A stretch of DNA of 59,911 bases, taken from the IMG/VR virus record IMGVR_UViG_3300044632_001473, positions 1 to 59,911 of that record; one strand, written 5' to 3'. Source of the stretch: a virus. The notes under the pieces are model-generated. The model did no database searches. It was not told the origin of the DNA and was given only the letters and a program-made list of their open reading frames with translations. Both the position numbers and the translations under genes were made by a program. How positions within the stretch are numbered: position 1 is the first letter of the stretch; each line of letters opens with the position of its first letter. This document shows, in pieces, positions 1-10,285 of the stretch.

Positions 1-940
1 GTGTACTAGTTGGTTCTGGTGTTGGGGTACTAGTAGGGACTGGTGTTGCAGTTGGTTCTGGTGTTGGAGTACTAGTCGGTAATGGAGTTGGTGTACTAGT
101 AGGTACCGGTGTACTAGTTGGTTCTGGTGTTGGGGTACTAGTAGGGACTGGTGTTGCAGTTGGTTCTGGTGTTGGTGTACTAGTTGGTTCTGGTGTTGGG
201 GTACTAGTAGGGACTGGTGTTGCAGTTGGTTCTGGTGTTGGTGTTGCGGTTGGTGCTGGTGTCGGGGTTGGGTCTGAACAATTGAATAAAATAATATTTG
301 TTGGGTCAACATCAAATGAAATATAAAGATAAGGGTCAATTGTTAAGAAATTATCCGTATGTTGTCCTGGTTGTAATGTAATGTTTGTTATGTAGTTACC
401 ACAACAATCATTTCCACTAAATTGCCAGTTTACTGCACTATTATTTGTTAATGTACAACTATAACATTGTGGGGTTGAGGTTGGAGTTGGAGTTGATGTT
501 GGTTCTGGTGTTGGAGTACTAGTTGGTACCGGTGTTGCAGTTGGTTCTGGTGTTGGAGTACTAGTTGGTACCGGTGTTGCAGTTGGTTCTGGTGTTGGAG
601 TACTAGTCGGTACTGGTGTTGCAGTTGGTTCTGGTGTTGGAGTACTAGTCGGTACTGGTGTTGCAGTTGGTTCTGGTGTTGGAGTACTAGTTGGTACCGG
701 TGTTGCAGTTGGTTCTGGTGTTGGTGTTGGAGTTGCAGTTGGACAAGGTATATTAAAAATACATGTTTGATTAAAATCAGCAAAATATAATGAATAATCA
801 CCTAAGTAATTTTCGCTAATATAATCGTAAGGAATTATTTGTGAACCTAAATCAATTGTTCCGCCGCTACAAGGTGAAAATGTAATTGTGGCGGTTTGAC
901 CACTATAGTTTGTTGTTAATATTTTTATTACTGTTGCCAT
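1..940 (-). CDS. Thr-Pro-rich fibre-like protein (3' end beyond window)
   Basis: The frame is open from the ATG at 938-940 to the left edge, so about 313 codons are visible and the C-terminus is missing. The first 75 residues form a small domain (starting [14 protein letters not shown], with [10 protein letters not shown]) that is closely similar to the start of the next gene, so the two are tandem paralogs. Then come Pro-Thr-Pro repeats with Glu-Pro and Val-Pro variants, a Cys-containing module of about 70 residues (roughly positions 285-470, with a Cys-Cys pair), and more repeats. The context is a run of fibre genes. A virion surface or receptor-binding role is inferred; no known family is recognised. 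Confidence 0.75.
   Translation of the reverse strand, partial: MATVIKILTTNYSGQTATITFSPCSGGTIDLGSQIIPYDYISENYLGDYSLYFADFNQTCIFNIPCPTATPTPTPEPTATPVPTSTPTPEPTATPVPTSTPTPEPTATPVPTSTPTPEPTATPVPTSTPTPEPTATPVPTSTPTPEPTSTPTPTSTPQCYSCTLTNNSAVNWQFSGNDCCGNYITNITLQPGQHTDNFLTIDPYLYISFDVDPTNIILFNCSDPTPTPAPTATPTPEPTATPVPTSTPTPEPTSTPTPEPTATPVPTSTPTPEPTSTPVPTSTPTPLPTSTPTPEPTATPVPTSTPTPEPTST
473..749. repeat. 42-bp coding tandem repeats, Thr-Pro type
   Basis: About five tandem copies of a 42-bp unit (core ggtgttggagtactagttgg, then a block encoding Thr-Gly-Val/Ala-type variants on the plus strand) encode [14 protein letters not shown] on the minus strand. A similar array occupies about 1-255. Copies are near-identical in DNA, so slippage or recombination can change their number. 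Confidence 0.85.
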
Positions 941-965
941 TTCTATTTATACTTTAATTTTATTT

Positions 966-1754
966 TTAACATTGTTCGCCAGGTGCAAAACCTGTTACTA
1001 CACCAGTGGATGGATTTACGTTCCACAATGATGTGTTTATGAAAACATAACTATATCCAGTCAACGCATTCGGGAATGTATCAACATAAATTATACATCC
1101 AAGTCCGAATTCAAATGAATCGCAATTTGAATATAATATTTGAGGATTTAATGATGAATTACTACAAGCCGCTTCTGCTGTGTTTCCATAACCACAACCT
1201 ATGTATGAAAATGTTGGTTCTGGTGTTGGTGTTGGTGTAATAGTTGGTTCTGGTGTTGGTGTTGGTGTTGGTGTATAAGTAGGTTCTGGAGTTGGTGTTG
1301 GTCCCGATCCTCCACAAGCAATTGCATTATATTCTATTACATAATCCACTTTACCACAACCATCAGGACCACCTGCAATTTCTTCACGTAAATCAATTCC
1401 ATCACAGAATGTTCTTAATACTGTACCAGGTTCAGGACAAGGTGTTGGTGTTGGTGTAGGTGTTTCGGTTGGTGTTGGTGTACTAGTTGGATTAGGTGTT
1501 ACTGTTGGTGTACTAGTAGGTTCTGGTGTTGGGGTTGGTGTTGCTGTTGGACATGGAATAGTGAATGTGCAACTTTCATTATTACTCACAAAATATAATA
1601 GATAATCACCTAAGTGATTATCATCATTACTTATGTGATTGTAAGGTAACTCATGACTACCTAAATCAATTGTTCCACCACTACAAGGTGAAAATGTTAT
1701 TTGTGCAGTTTCTCCACTATAATTTGTTGTTAATATCTGAACTGTTGTTGCCAT
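966..1754 (-). CDS. Thr-Pro-rich fibre-like protein, paralog of the left-edge gene
   Basis: 262 residues. Residues 1-70 match the N-terminal domain of the left-edge gene ([37 protein letters not shown]). A Pro-Thr-rich linker (about 70-105), a Cys-containing module (about 106-150, CPEPGTVLRTFCDG), a second linker (about 150-183) and a C-terminal Cys-rich module of about 80 residues (IGCGYGNTAEAACSN) follow. There is no signal peptide or membrane helix. The start region AAAAATAAAATGGCA is A-rich without a Shine-Dalgarno sequence, as is usual in Bacteroidetes. A virion fibre or adhesin role is inferred from layout and neighbours. Confidence 0.75.
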   Translation of the reverse strand: MATTVQILTTNYSGETAQITFSPCSGGTIDLGSHELPYNHISNDDNHLGDYLLYFVSNNESCTFTIPCPTATPTPTPEPTSTPTVTPNPTSTPTPTETPTPTPTPCPEPGTVLRTFCDGIDLREEIAGGPDGCGKVDYVIEYNAIACGGSGPTPTPEPTYTPTPTPTPEPTITPTPTPEPTFSYIGCGYGNTAEAACSNSSLNPQILYSNCDSFEFGLGCIIYVDTFPNALTGYSYVFINTSLWNVNPSTGVVTGFAPGEQC

Positions 1755-1766
1755 TTTATTTTTATA

Positions 1767-2192
1767 TTATATCGTTGTTATTTCGTAGTTTATATCACAA
1801 GTCATATCAAATGGTACGACACTATACGTAATGTCACAGTTTTCACTAGATGGTACCATAAAATATGTGATATCACAAGTCATATCAAATGGTACAACAT
1901 TATATGTAATATCACAAGATACTATTGGGGTAGGTGTTGGTGTACTAGTTGGTGCTGGTGTTGAAGTTGCAGTAGGTTCCGGTGTTGCAGTCGGTACTGG
2001 TGTTGAAGTTGCTGTTGGTTCAGGTGTTGATGTTGCGGTCGGTAACGGTGTTGGAGTACTAGTTGCTAATGGTGTTGCAGTAGGTGTCGGTGTACTAGTT
2101 GGCACTGGTGTACTAGTTGGTACTGGTGTTCCTGTTGGTCCATTATTGCTATTTGGGACTATTCTAAGTCCTCCTGTAAATCGTATACCCAT
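1767..2192 (-). CDS. Small Thr-Pro-rich protein with CDITY repeats
   Basis: 141 residues, unknown family. A short N-terminal segment ([13 protein letters not shown]) leads into a Pro-Thr-Ser linker (about 18-90). The C-terminus has four copies of a roughly 15-residue unit with the core Cys-Asp-Ile-Thr/Asn-Tyr ([26 protein letters not shown] and two more). The Cys-Asp start and the tandem arrangement recall the [12 protein letters not shown] repeats of the 2,091-residue protein, though the sequences differ. It lies just downstream of the terminator at 2232-2259, so it probably has its own promoter; an octamer TATTTATA lies 7 bases upstream of the ATG. Confidence 0.7.
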   Translation of the reverse strand: MGIRFTGGLRIVPNSNNGPTGTPVPTSTPVPTSTPTPTATPLATSTPTPLPTATSTPEPTATSTPVPTATPEPTATSTPAPTSTPTPTPIVSCDITYNVVPFDMTCDITYFMVPSSENCDITYSVVPFDMTCDINYEITTI

Positions 2193-2199
2193 AGTATCC

Positions 2200-2207
2200 T
2201 ATAAATA
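2200..2207 (-). promoter_or_regulatory. TATTTATA box upstream of a fibre gene
   Basis: The octamer TATTTATA reads on the gene strand 7 bases before the ATG at 2192 and just after a terminator. The same octamer precedes several other minus-strand starts. A promoter role is inference. Confidence 0.3.
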
Positions 2208-2231
2208 GTTTAATTTATTAATAAGAATAAA

Positions 2232-2259
2232 AAAAGGAGGATTTTTACGTCCTCCTTTT
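2232..2259 (-). terminator. Rho-independent terminator, likely bidirectional
   Basis: A perfect 10-bp stem (AAAAGGAGGA / TCCTCCTTTT) with an 8-base loop. On the minus strand it is followed by a T run, and on the plus strand by TTTTAATTTTATTTTTTTT. It lies about 20 bases after the stop of the 1,128-residue gene, whose transcripts it probably ends. Confidence 0.75.
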
Positions 2260-2279
2260 AATTTTATTTTTTTTGTACA

Positions 2280-5200
2280 TTAGAATGTACCACCATCTAT
2301 TGTATCAGTAAATACTAACCCTCCGTCGGATGATTTGTAACTTAAGAAACCTGAAGCTACAGTACTTCCTACCGTTGTTGAAACTTCACCAAATACGTTG
2401 TTCGCATTTTTGAAAGTAACATTAGATTTTGTACTACTTACTAAGTCACTACCATCAGTTGATACAGTTAATGTACCTGCAACTACTGTATTACCTGATA
2501 CTGATTCAACTGTGAACTTATCTGTATTGAATTGTAATGTTGTACCACTATATTTCAATAAACTATCACCGATTGTATTGTCGGAAGATGCAATTGGAAA
2601 TGTTCCACTTGTTAAACTTGTTTCACTTCCTAATGTACCAGCTGTTGTTCCAATTACTTTACTTGAATTGTTAGAACCATCAACTGTTAACCAATCATTA
2701 TTTACTGAGTCCCATAGTAAAGAACCTGATTGATCCGCTGAACCTGAATCATATCCACTGATACCTGCATATCTTTGGAATGGTGAATAAGCGTTTACTA
2801 AGATAATATTATCACCGATTTCAACTGTACTTGATTGAATATTAACGTTTGTTGATGAACCTAATACTTGTAAGTTTCCTGATACAAATAGATTACCACC
2901 TAACATTGTTGCTGAACCTGAACTTACTGTTAATGAACCTGTGATTGATGTGTTAGAATTAACTTGTAGACCCGCTGCTGTTACCGATGCAGTTACTGCA
3001 CCACTTGCAATCTTGTCTAATTGTAATCCTGTAACTCCACTTGCTGGAATGTTATATAAACCTGCACCATCACCTGTAAATGAACCTGAAATAGTTCCTG
3101 TTGATGTTATTCCACCTTCTACATTTAATACTGTTCCGTTATATGTTAAACCACTTTGACCTTCTACTAAACCTCCTGTTCCTGTTGCGGTTAATAAGTA
3201 TCCATCAACGTTGTTGTTAATTGTTGCTGCACCTGAAGTACCTGAAGAACCTGCGGTTCCACTCGTTCCAGATGAACCACTAGAACCTGATGTTCCTGAT
3301 GTACCCGCTGTACCTGAAGTACCTGATGAACCTGATGTTCCTGATGTTCCTGAAGAACCTGATGTTCCTGAAGAACCACTTGTACCAGAACTTCCTGATG
3401 TTCCGCTAGAACCTGAAGAACCTGATGTTCCTGATGTTCCGCTAGAACCTGAAGAGCCTGATGTTCCACTTGTACCCGCAGTTCCTGAAGAACCACTTGT
3501 ACCAGAACTTCCTGAAGTACCTGATGAACCTGAAGTACCACTAGAACCCGAAGAACCTGATGTTCCACTTGTACCGGCCGTTCCTGAAGAACCACTTGTA
3601 CCTGACGAACCACTTGTACCAGATGAACCATTAGAACCTGAAGTACCTGAAGTACCCGCCGTTCCTGAAGAACCACTTGTACCTGACGAACCACTAGTTC
3701 CTGAACTTCCTGAAGAACCACTAGTTCCAGATGAACCAGAAGACCCACTTGTACCTGAAGTACCTGCAGTTCCTGAAGAACCACTTGTACCAGAACTTCC
3801 TGATGTACCAGAAGAACCAGATGTACCTCCGGAACCTGATGTTCCTGAAGAACCATTACCACCGACAGTAGCAATTACTTTACCTGCTTGAGCAGATTCA
3901 AAGTAAACTGCTAAATTATTACTATCTTGAACTGTAATTCTTGTTGGTATGATTACATTATCGTTTACATCAAATACATTGATTGCTGGATATTTGTAAC
4001 CTAAATTATGATTGAATGACCATGTTGTTAATGCAGTAAACACTCCTGTTTTTGTTTCTCCTGAAACAATTACTGCGTTCATTGCGTGAGATGCGGTTAA
4101 AGCGTAGTTTGCATATGATGCGGTACCTGCGAATTGAGAACTTGAACCTGAAACATATGAGTTAAACGCTGACTCATCTAATTTACCTGTACCTACAGTA
4201 ACACCATTTAACATCAATGAACCTGTGATGTTAACTGAACCAGTGAATTGGTGAGTATCGTCTAATGTATCACCAAATCTAGTTGAACCTGATTGATATA
4301 ATATAGATGATGTTACATAATCAATATGTAATTCTTTTGCTGTTAATATACCATCAATATATGTGTCACCATTAACTCTTAATGCACCGTTTGTAATAGA
4401 TGCACTTACACTTCCACTAACTATTTTATTTAATTCAAGACCTGTAACTCCACTCGCAGGGATATTATATAAACCAGAACCATTTCCTTGGAAGTTAGAA
4501 CCTGTTGCAACAACCACAGAACCACTTACAGTTAAAATTGAACCGTCAAATTGTAAGTTAGATTCACCATTCACTAATCCATCAACTCCTGTAGCGGTTA
4601 ATAAGTAATTGTTTGTATTGTTGTCAATTGTCGCCGCTCCTGAAGTACCTGAAGAACCCGCAGTTCCTGATGTACCAGACGTACCAGATGTACCCGCAGT
4701 TCCTGATGAACCACTAGAACCTGATGTACCTGACGTACCAGAACTTCCTGAAGTTCCACTTGAACCACTAGTACCAGACGAACCACTTGTTCCTGAAGTT
4801 CCTGATGACCCACTTGAACCTGATGTACCTGCAGTTCCTGATGAACCCGAAGTTCCTGATGAACCACTTGTTCCACTAGAACCTGAAGAACCTGAAGTAC
4901 CACTAGTACCTGATGTACCAGAACTTCCTGATGTACCAGAACTTCCTGATGTACCAGAAGAACCACTAGACCCACTTGTACCAGACGAACCAGATGAACC
5001 TGATGTTCCTGATGTGCCAGAACTTCCTGAAGTACCACTTGAACCGCTTGTTCCTGAAGAACCAGATGTTCCAGATGAACCTGATGTTCCACTAGTTCCT
5101 GATGTACCGGCTGTTCCAGATGAACCACTACTACCCGAAGTACCTGAAGTACCTGCGGTTCCTGATGAACCAGATGAACCTGAAGTACCCGAAGATGCTG

Positions 5201-5666
5201 CTGTATATTCTGTTCCGTTTATAAATAAACTTCCTGTTACATTTATTGACCCACTTACATTTGCTTGATTTAATGTTGCAGTTGTACCACTTAAATTTGT
5301 AATGGTCATACCTGAAACGGTATTACCTTCTAAGTTACCTGTTAAATCCAATTTACTGTTACCAACATTATCATTATTTAAAATGTATAATGCTTGATCA
5401 TTACTTGAATAAAATGGTGTACCGTCTAAAACTGAACCGTAAGTTCCCGCTACAATTGTTGGTGCAGCAGCTCCTGAGTAAATTTTAGATACAGCATTAA
5501 ACGCACCTGCAACTCCTTCATTACCTATTACCGGTGAACCGATAAAGATAAAAGGACCTTGTAAGTCGTTAACCGAACCTGAAGCGATGATTAATTCACC
5601 ATTTCTTGCCGTTGTGTTTTTGAGGGTTGATATCGAACCCCTCCTGTGTTTGATAATTTGTGCCAT
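2280..5666 (-). CDS. Giant fibre protein with Gly-Thr/Ser-Ser repeats (1,128 aa)
   Basis: The start (MAQIIKHRRGSISTLKN) is followed by a conserved region, then two long runs of three-residue Gly-X-Ser repeats ([10 protein letters not shown]) at about residues 158-343 and 599-815. Between and after them are beta-rich modules shared with the next two genes: LYNIPASGVTGL, FGDTLDDTHQFTGS, and a module of about 60 residues with KYPAINVFDVNDN before VIATVGG. The C-terminal 300 residues repeat the SGNLQVLGSS-type style. It is probably a trimeric tail or capsid fibre. No signal peptide, no chaperone or S74 peptidase end is visible. An upstream 18-base sequence is shared with the 751-residue gene. Confidence 0.85.
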   Translation of the reverse strand: MAQIIKHRRGSISTLKNTTARNGELIIASGSVNDLQGPFIFIGSPVIGNEGVAGAFNAVSKIYSGAAAPTIVAGTYGSVLDGTPFYSSNDQALYILNNDNVGNSKLDLTGNLEGNTVSGMTITNLSGTTATLNQANVSGSINVTGSLFINGTEYTAASSGTSGSSGSSGTAGTSGTSGSSGSSGTAGTSGTSGTSGSSGTSGSSGTSGSSGTSGSSGTSGTSGSSGSSGTSGSSGSSGTSGSSGTSGSSGTSGTSGTSGSSGSSGTSGSSGTSGSSGTAGTSGSSGSSGTSGTSGSSGTSGSSGTSGSSGTSGTSGSSGSSGTAGTSGTSGTSGTAGSSGTSGAATIDNNTNNYLLTATGVDGLVNGESNLQFDGSILTVSGSVVVATGSNFQGNGSGLYNIPASGVTGLELNKIVSGSVSASITNGALRVNGDTYIDGILTAKELHIDYVTSSILYQSGSTRFGDTLDDTHQFTGSVNITGSLMLNGVTVGTGKLDESAFNSYVSGSSSQFAGTASYANYALTASHAMNAVIVSGETKTGVFTALTTWSFNHNLGYKYPAINVFDVNDNVIIPTRITVQDSNNLAVYFESAQAGKVIATVGGNGSSGTSGSGGTSGSSGTSGSSGTSGSSGTAGTSGTSGSSGSSGTSGSSGSSGTSGSSGTSGSSGTAGTSGTSGSNGSSGTSGSSGTSGSSGTAGTSGTSGSSGSSGTSGSSGTSGSSGTSGSSGTAGTSGTSGSSGSSGTSGTSGSSGSSGTSGSSGTSGSSGTSGSSGTSGTSGSSGTSGTAGTSGTSGSSGSSGTSGTAGSSGTSGAATINNNVDGYLLTATGTGGLVEGQSGLTYNGTVLNVEGGITSTGTISGSFTGDGAGLYNIPASGVTGLQLDKIASGAVTASVTAAGLQVNSNTSITGSLTVSSGSATMLGGNLFVSGNLQVLGSSTNVNIQSSTVEIGDNIILVNAYSPFQRYAGISGYDSGSADQSGSLLWDSVNNDWLTVDGSNNSSKVIGTTAGTLGSETSLTSGTFPIASSDNTIGDSLLKYSGTTLQFNTDKFTVESVSGNTVVAGTLTVSTDGSDLVSSTKSNVTFKNANNVFGEVSTTVGSTVASGFLSYKSSDGGLVFTDTIDGGTF
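3217..3865. repeat. 9-bp-period coding repeat, (Gly-Thr/Ser-Ser)n
   Basis: About 70 consecutive triplets of the form Gly-(Thr/Ser/Ala)-(Ser/Ala) on the minus strand. Synonymous codons are mixed, so the DNA is less uniform than the protein. Confidence 0.9.
4636..5205. repeat. 9-bp-period coding repeat, (Gly-Thr/Ser-Ser)n
   Basis: Second array in the same fibre gene, about 60 triplets, without proline. Confidence 0.9.
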
Positions 5667-5682
5667 CTATTGTGTGGTTTTT

Positions 5683-5700
5683 CTTTTAGATAAATACTTT
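5683..5700 (-). promoter_or_regulatory. Shared 18-base upstream element
   Basis: Reads AAAGTATTTATCTAAAAG on the gene strand, 16 bases before the ATG at 5666. The copy before the 751-residue fibre gene differs at one base. It contains the TATTTAT core found at other starts. It may be a promoter for large fibre genes (inference). Confidence 0.4.
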
Positions 5701-5743
5701 AGTTTTAATCATCTACGAATTATTTCTATTATTTTTTTATAAA

Positions 5744-8700
5744 TTATTCAAAATTTCCTAAATCAATCACTGTATTATTACTTCCTGAAGTCGTTTCATT
5801 AAAAATGACCTTTTCACTATTGAATTTTAAGGATGCTGATAGTATTTGAGAGTTAATATATGCCTGAACAATATTCATAGTTCCTGATACAATTAATGAA
5901 TCCATTAACAAATCAGTTGAACGTAATGTGGTTGTACCATTAACTATCAAATCTCCATCAATTATAACCGAACCTGTTGTTTTTAATGATCCTGTAAATT
6001 GATGAGTATCGTCTAATGTATCTCCGAACTTTGTTGATCCTGACTCATACAATATAGAAGACGTTACATAATTGATATTTAACTCTCTTGCAGTAATTGT
6101 ACCGTCAATAACAACGTCAGTATTAACTTTTAAAATACCATCTTCCAAAGAAGCACTTACACTACCACTAACAATTCTATCTAATTGAAGCCCAGTAACT
6201 CCACTTGCCGGTACGTTGTAAAGACCCGCACCATCACCAACAAATGAACCACTTATAGTTCCGTTGTTAACAGTTAAGTCTCCTGTATTAATAACTAAAT
6301 CACTGTTTGTTAAGTCAACTGTTCCGTCAAACATGTAGAAATTGGAACCGCTTGTTAAGTAGAACGATGAGCTATCCGTCATAATGACGTTAGAGTCAAC
6401 AACACCTAACTGTGAAGTAATATCTAACGAACCAGTAATTTGAACGTTATTTGTTGTAGCCCATACACTTCCTGTTAAGGCGAATAGACTATCACCTGAA
6501 GAACCAGAACTACCAGATGTACCAGAAGAACCACTTGTACCCGAAGTACCTGAAGAACCACTTGTTCCAGACGAACCACTAGTTCCTGATGAACCCGATG
6601 TACCAGAGGTTCCTGAACTACCACTAGTTCCTGAAGAACCACTTGTTCCAGATGTACCAGAACTTCCTGATGTACCAGATGTACCAGATGTACCAGATGT
6701 ACCTGATGTACCGCTAGAACCTGAAGTACCAGAACTACCGCTAGTTCCTGAAGTACCACTAGTTCCACCAGAACCTGAAGTACCAGAAGAACCACTTGTA
6801 CCAGATGTGCCGGCACCACCTACAGTTGCAACTACTCTACCTGATTGAGGTGAATTAAAATAAACTTCTAAATTATCTTGGTCAACAACATGTATATCTG
6901 AAGGAATTACTACGTTATCATCCGCATCAAATACATTTATTACGGGATATTTCTCATGTAAATTATGGAAGAAAGACCATGTACTTTGATTGATAAATGA
7001 TTGTTGTACGTTTGCACCTGATACAATAATAGCATTTAAAGCATAAATTGCATATGATGCGGTACCTTCTAATGAACCTGTAATACCATCACTAACATTT
7101 AATGAACCCGTAATTTGAATGTCGTTTGTTGTTGACCAAAACGATCCCGTTTGTCCAAATAAACTATCTCCACTTGTACCGCTAGAACCTGATGTACCAG
7201 AACTACCAGATGTTCCACTAGAACCTGATGTACCACTCGTACCGGATGTTCCTGAACTACCCGATGTACCAGAAGTACCACTAGAACCTGACGTTCCACC
7301 CGTACCACTTGTACCTGATGTACCATCAACACCACTTATACCAGATGAACCACTTGTGCCGGATGTACCAGAACTACCAGATGTTCCACTTGTACCAGAA
7401 CTTCCCGATGTACCACTAGAACCAGAAGTTCCAGATGAACCTGAAGAACCGCTTGTACCAGAACTTCCTGAAGTTCCACTTGTACCAGACGAACCACTAG
7501 TACCTGATGTTGATGCATTATAAGATGTTCCGTTGATGATTAAATCTCCACCGCTAATTTCTAATCTTGAACCAGTGATATAAACAGAGCCAGTGAATTG
7601 GTGAGTATCGTCTTGTGTATCACCAAATTTTGTACTTCCACTTTGATATAAAATTGAAGAAGTTACATAATCAATATGTAATTCTTTAGCTGTAATTGTT
7701 CCATCAATGTATGTGTCACCATTTACTCTAAACGTTCCGTCTGATTGAATGGACGCACTTACACTACCACTAACTATTTTATTTAACTCTAATCCCGTTA
7801 CACCTGAAGCTGGTATGTTATATAAACCCGCACCATCTCCGAAGAAAGCTGCAGTAATAAATCCACCATTTTCAATAATGATATTACTACCACTTGTTAA
7901 TATTAATGATGAACTATCAGTTAAAAATAAACTTGAATCAAAAATACCCGCTCCACTTGATACTGTTAATGAACCTGTAATTGATGTGTTTGTATTAATT
8001 TGTAAACCATCTTCGTCAATAGATGCTGTGGCACTTCCACTAGCAATTTTATCTAATTGAAGTCCTGTAACCCCGCTTGCTGGAATATTATATAAACCAG
8101 CACCATCACCAAAGAAAGCTGCGGTAATGAAACCACCATTTTCAACATATATATTTGATCCACTTGTTAAAATAAGTGAACCACTATCAGTTAAAAGAAT
8201 ATTAGCATCACTTACACCCAATTGTGAAGAGACACTTAAAGAACCTGTAATTTGAATGTCGTTTGTTGTTGCCCAAAAAGAACCTGTCTGAGCAAATAAA
8301 CTATCACCACTAGTTCCTGATGAACCAGATGTACCTGAACTACCACTAGTTCCTGAAGAACCGCTTGTACCTGATGTACCAGAACTTCCTGAGGTTCCAC
8401 TAGAACCTGACGTTCCTGAAGTTCCACTAGAACCAGAGGTTCCTGAACTACCCGATGTTCCACTAGTACCTGATGTACCAGAACTTCCTGATGTACCGCT
8501 AGAACCTGATGTACCTGATGTTCCAGAACTACCTGAAGTGCCAGATGAACCACTCGTTCCACTACTACCAGAAGTACCACTAGTACCTGATGTACCACTT
8601 GAACCAGAGGTTCCTGAACTACCCGATGTTCCACTAGTACCTGATGTACCAGAACTTCCTGATGTACCACTTGTACCGGCAGTTCCCGAAGACCCACTTG

Positions 8701-10285
8701 TACCAGAACTACCTGAAGTGCCTGATGTACCTGCAGTTCCTGAAGAACCACTTGTACCTGATGTACCACTAGAACCTGAAGTACCAGATGAACCACTTGT
8801 ACCTGAAGAACCACTTGTACCAGAACTACCTGATGTACCACTAGTACCTGATGTACCAGATGTACCGCTAGAACCACTTGTACCTGATGTACCACTAGAA
8901 CCTGATGTACCACTAGAACCTGATGTACCACTAGAACCTGAAGTACCACTAGAACCCGAAGAACCTGATGTACCGCTAGAACCACTTGTACCTGAAGAAC
9001 CACTTGTACCAGAACTACCTGATGTACCACTAGTACCTGATGTACCAGATGTACCGGAACTACCACTTGTACCTGCAGTTCCAGATGTTCCGCTAGAACC
9101 GGAGGTTCCTGAACTACCCGACGTTCCACTAGTACCACTACTACCTGATGTACCACTAGTGCCAGCGGTTCCTGATGAACCAGATGTACCTGCGGAACCT
9201 GATGTTCCTGATGAACCATCAACACCACTTATACCTGAAGAACCACTTGTACCAGAACTACCTGATGTACCACTAGTACCGCTTGTTCCAGATGAACCAG
9301 AAGTTCCACTAGAACCGCTTGTACCTGAAGAACCAGATGTTCCACTCGTTCCTGATGTCATCGCACTAAATGTAACTCCATCTATAATTAAATCACCACT
9401 ATTAATGTTTAATGATCCTGAATGTATAAAAACTGAACCTGTGAATTGGTGTGTATCATCATCAGTGTCACCAAATTTAGTTGAACCTGACGAATATAAA
9501 ACAGAAGATGAAACAATCGTTACATTATACTCTGTTGCGGTAATTGTACCATCAATGAATACATTTGTGTTTATTCTTAAATCACCTCCTTCCAATGACG
9601 CACTTACACTACCTGATGTAATTTTAAATAATTCTAATCCCGTTACTCCACTTGCTGGAATGTTATATAATCCACTACCGTCACCACTAATTGTACCTTC
9701 TTCAACATTTAACGAACCAGTTATTTGAAGGTCATTAGTTGTAGCATAAAAAGATCCCGTTTGTTGAAATAGTGAACTTGCAGCCTGAAAATCTGCTAAT
9801 TCAGTAATCGTATTACCAATAATATCATCAATCCAATAACCTAAATTTGTAAATGCTCCTTCGTTTTGTTGGAGATTTCCCAATTTAGCCGCTCCATCAA
9901 TGACTTCATAAAAGATACCGTTTTGATTTTCATCGGGGAAATTATTCGGTGGATCATAATTAGAATTTATATATTCTCTTAAATTAGTATCTCTTAATTC
10001 AATAATTGCCTCAGTGTCTGTAATTCCCGTAACCCCTATAACATCATACATTTTTGATGTTGGTAACGCAAATTTCATACCAATAGTGATATCATTTGCG
10101 TTATATAAATTAAGATTCAAATTTGAATCGGGATATGCACCTTGTTGGGGTATGATTGTGAAATTACATATGAATGACATGTAAACACCATCGTATGTGT
10201 CTAAAGAGGAATATGTTTCGTTTGGTATTGTTGTACCAAAATCTATACTACCAATTAATAATTTGTCAGGAGCCTCTAATGCCAT
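5744..10285 (-). CDS. Giant fibre protein with Gly-Thr/Ser-Ser repeats (1,513 aa)
   Basis: An N-terminal domain of about 180 residues (MALEAPDKLLIGSIDFG) is unlike its neighbours and may attach the fibre to the virion. Repeat runs follow at about residues 310-665 (the longest in the window), 925-1038 and 1155-1265, separated by recurring modules: LYNIPASGVTGL (four copies), TKFGDTxDDTHQFTGS (three copies), TTNDIQITGSL, and KYPVINVFDADDN before VVATVGG. The tail (LIVSGTMNIVQAYIN) is not repetitive. The modules are homologous to those in the 1,128-residue gene, so the pair probably arose by duplication and shuffling. A structural fibre role is inferred from composition and context. Confidence 0.85.
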   Translation of the reverse strand: MALEAPDKLLIGSIDFGTTIPNETYSSLDTYDGVYMSFICNFTIIPQQGAYPDSNLNLNLYNANDITIGMKFALPTSKMYDVIGVTGITDTEAIIELRDTNLREYINSNYDPPNNFPDENQNGIFYEVIDGAAKLGNLQQNEGAFTNLGYWIDDIIGNTITELADFQAASSLFQQTGSFYATTNDLQITGSLNVEEGTISGDGSGLYNIPASGVTGLELFKITSGSVSASLEGGDLRINTNVFIDGTITATEYNVTIVSSSVLYSSGSTKFGDTDDDTHQFTGSVFIHSGSLNINSGDLIIDGVTFSAMTSGTSGTSGSSGTSGSSGTSGSSGTSGTSGTSGSSGTSGSSGISGVDGSSGTSGSAGTSGSSGTAGTSGTSGSSGTSGTSGSSGTSGSSGTSGTAGTSGSSGTSGTSGTSGTSGSSGTSGSSGTSGSSGTSGSSGSSGTSGSSGTSGSSGTSGSSGTSGTSGSSGTSGTSGTSGTSGSSGTSGSSGTSGSSGTSGSSGTSGTSGSSGTAGTSGTSGSSGTSGSSGTAGTSGTSGSSGTSGTSGTSGSSGTSGSSGTSGTSGTSGSSGTSGSSGTSGSSGTSGTSGSSGTSGSSGTSGTSGTSGSSGTSGSSGTSGTSGSSGTSGSSGTSGTSGSSGTSGSSGTSGSSGTSGDSLFAQTGSFWATTNDIQITGSLSVSSQLGVSDANILLTDSGSLILTSGSNIYVENGGFITAAFFGDGAGLYNIPASGVTGLQLDKIASGSATASIDEDGLQINTNTSITGSLTVSSGAGIFDSSLFLTDSSSLILTSGSNIIIENGGFITAAFFGDGAGLYNIPASGVTGLELNKIVSGSVSASIQSDGTFRVNGDTYIDGTITAKELHIDYVTSSILYQSGSTKFGDTQDDTHQFTGSVYITGSRLEISGGDLIINGTSYNASTSGTSGSSGTSGTSGSSGTSGSSGSSGTSGSSGTSGSSGTSGTSGSSGTSGTSGSSGISGVDGTSGTSGTGGTSGSSGTSGTSGSSGTSGTSGTSGSSGTSGSSGTSGSSGTSGDSLFGQTGSFWSTTNDIQITGSLNVSDGITGSLEGTASYAIYALNAIIVSGANVQQSFINQSTWSFFHNLHEKYPVINVFDADDNVVIPSDIHVVDQDNLEVYFNSPQSGRVVATVGGAGTSGTSGSSGTSGSGGTSGTSGTSGSSGTSGSSGTSGTSGTSGTSGTSGSSGTSGTSGSSGTSGSSGTSGTSGSSGTSGSSGTSGSSGTSGTSGSSGTSGSSGSSGDSLFALTGSVWATTNNVQITGSLDITSQLGVVDSNVIMTDSSSFYLTSGSNFYMFDGTVDLTNSDLVINTGDLTVNNGTISGSFVGDGAGLYNVPASGVTGLQLDRIVSGSVSASLEDGILKVNTDVVIDGTITARELNINYVTSSILYESGSTKFGDTLDDTHQFTGSLKTTGSVIIDGDLIVNGTTTLRSTDLLMDSLIVSGTMNIVQAYINSQILSASLKFNSEKVIFNETTSGSNNTVIDLGNFE
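8296..9357. repeat. Longest (Gly-Thr/Ser-Ser)n array
   Basis: About 118 uninterrupted glycine-led triplets encoded on the minus strand, with one interruption (SGISGVDG) near 9220. A second copy of that SGISGVDG interruption is in the smaller array at 7170-7510 of the same gene. Similar longer DNA blocks recur inside the array, so internal recombination is likely. Confidence 0.9.

Noticed and set aside
1-760. Regular repeats with variable spacers resembling a CRISPR array
   Set aside because: The units are 42 bp or shorter, in frame, and encode Thr-Pro repeats in a continuous open frame; spacers are not unique and no cas gene is near.
3191-5128. Minus-strand frames of Val-Leu-Gln-Glu-type repeats inside the fibre genes
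   Set aside because: They are out-of-frame readings of the same repeat DNA.
8538-9728. Long plus-strand open frames of Pro-Glu-Val-Pro composition opposite the Gly-Thr-Ser repeats
   Set aside because: They are antisense shadows of the 9-bp repeats, which contain few stops in any frame; they lack starts or context of their own.
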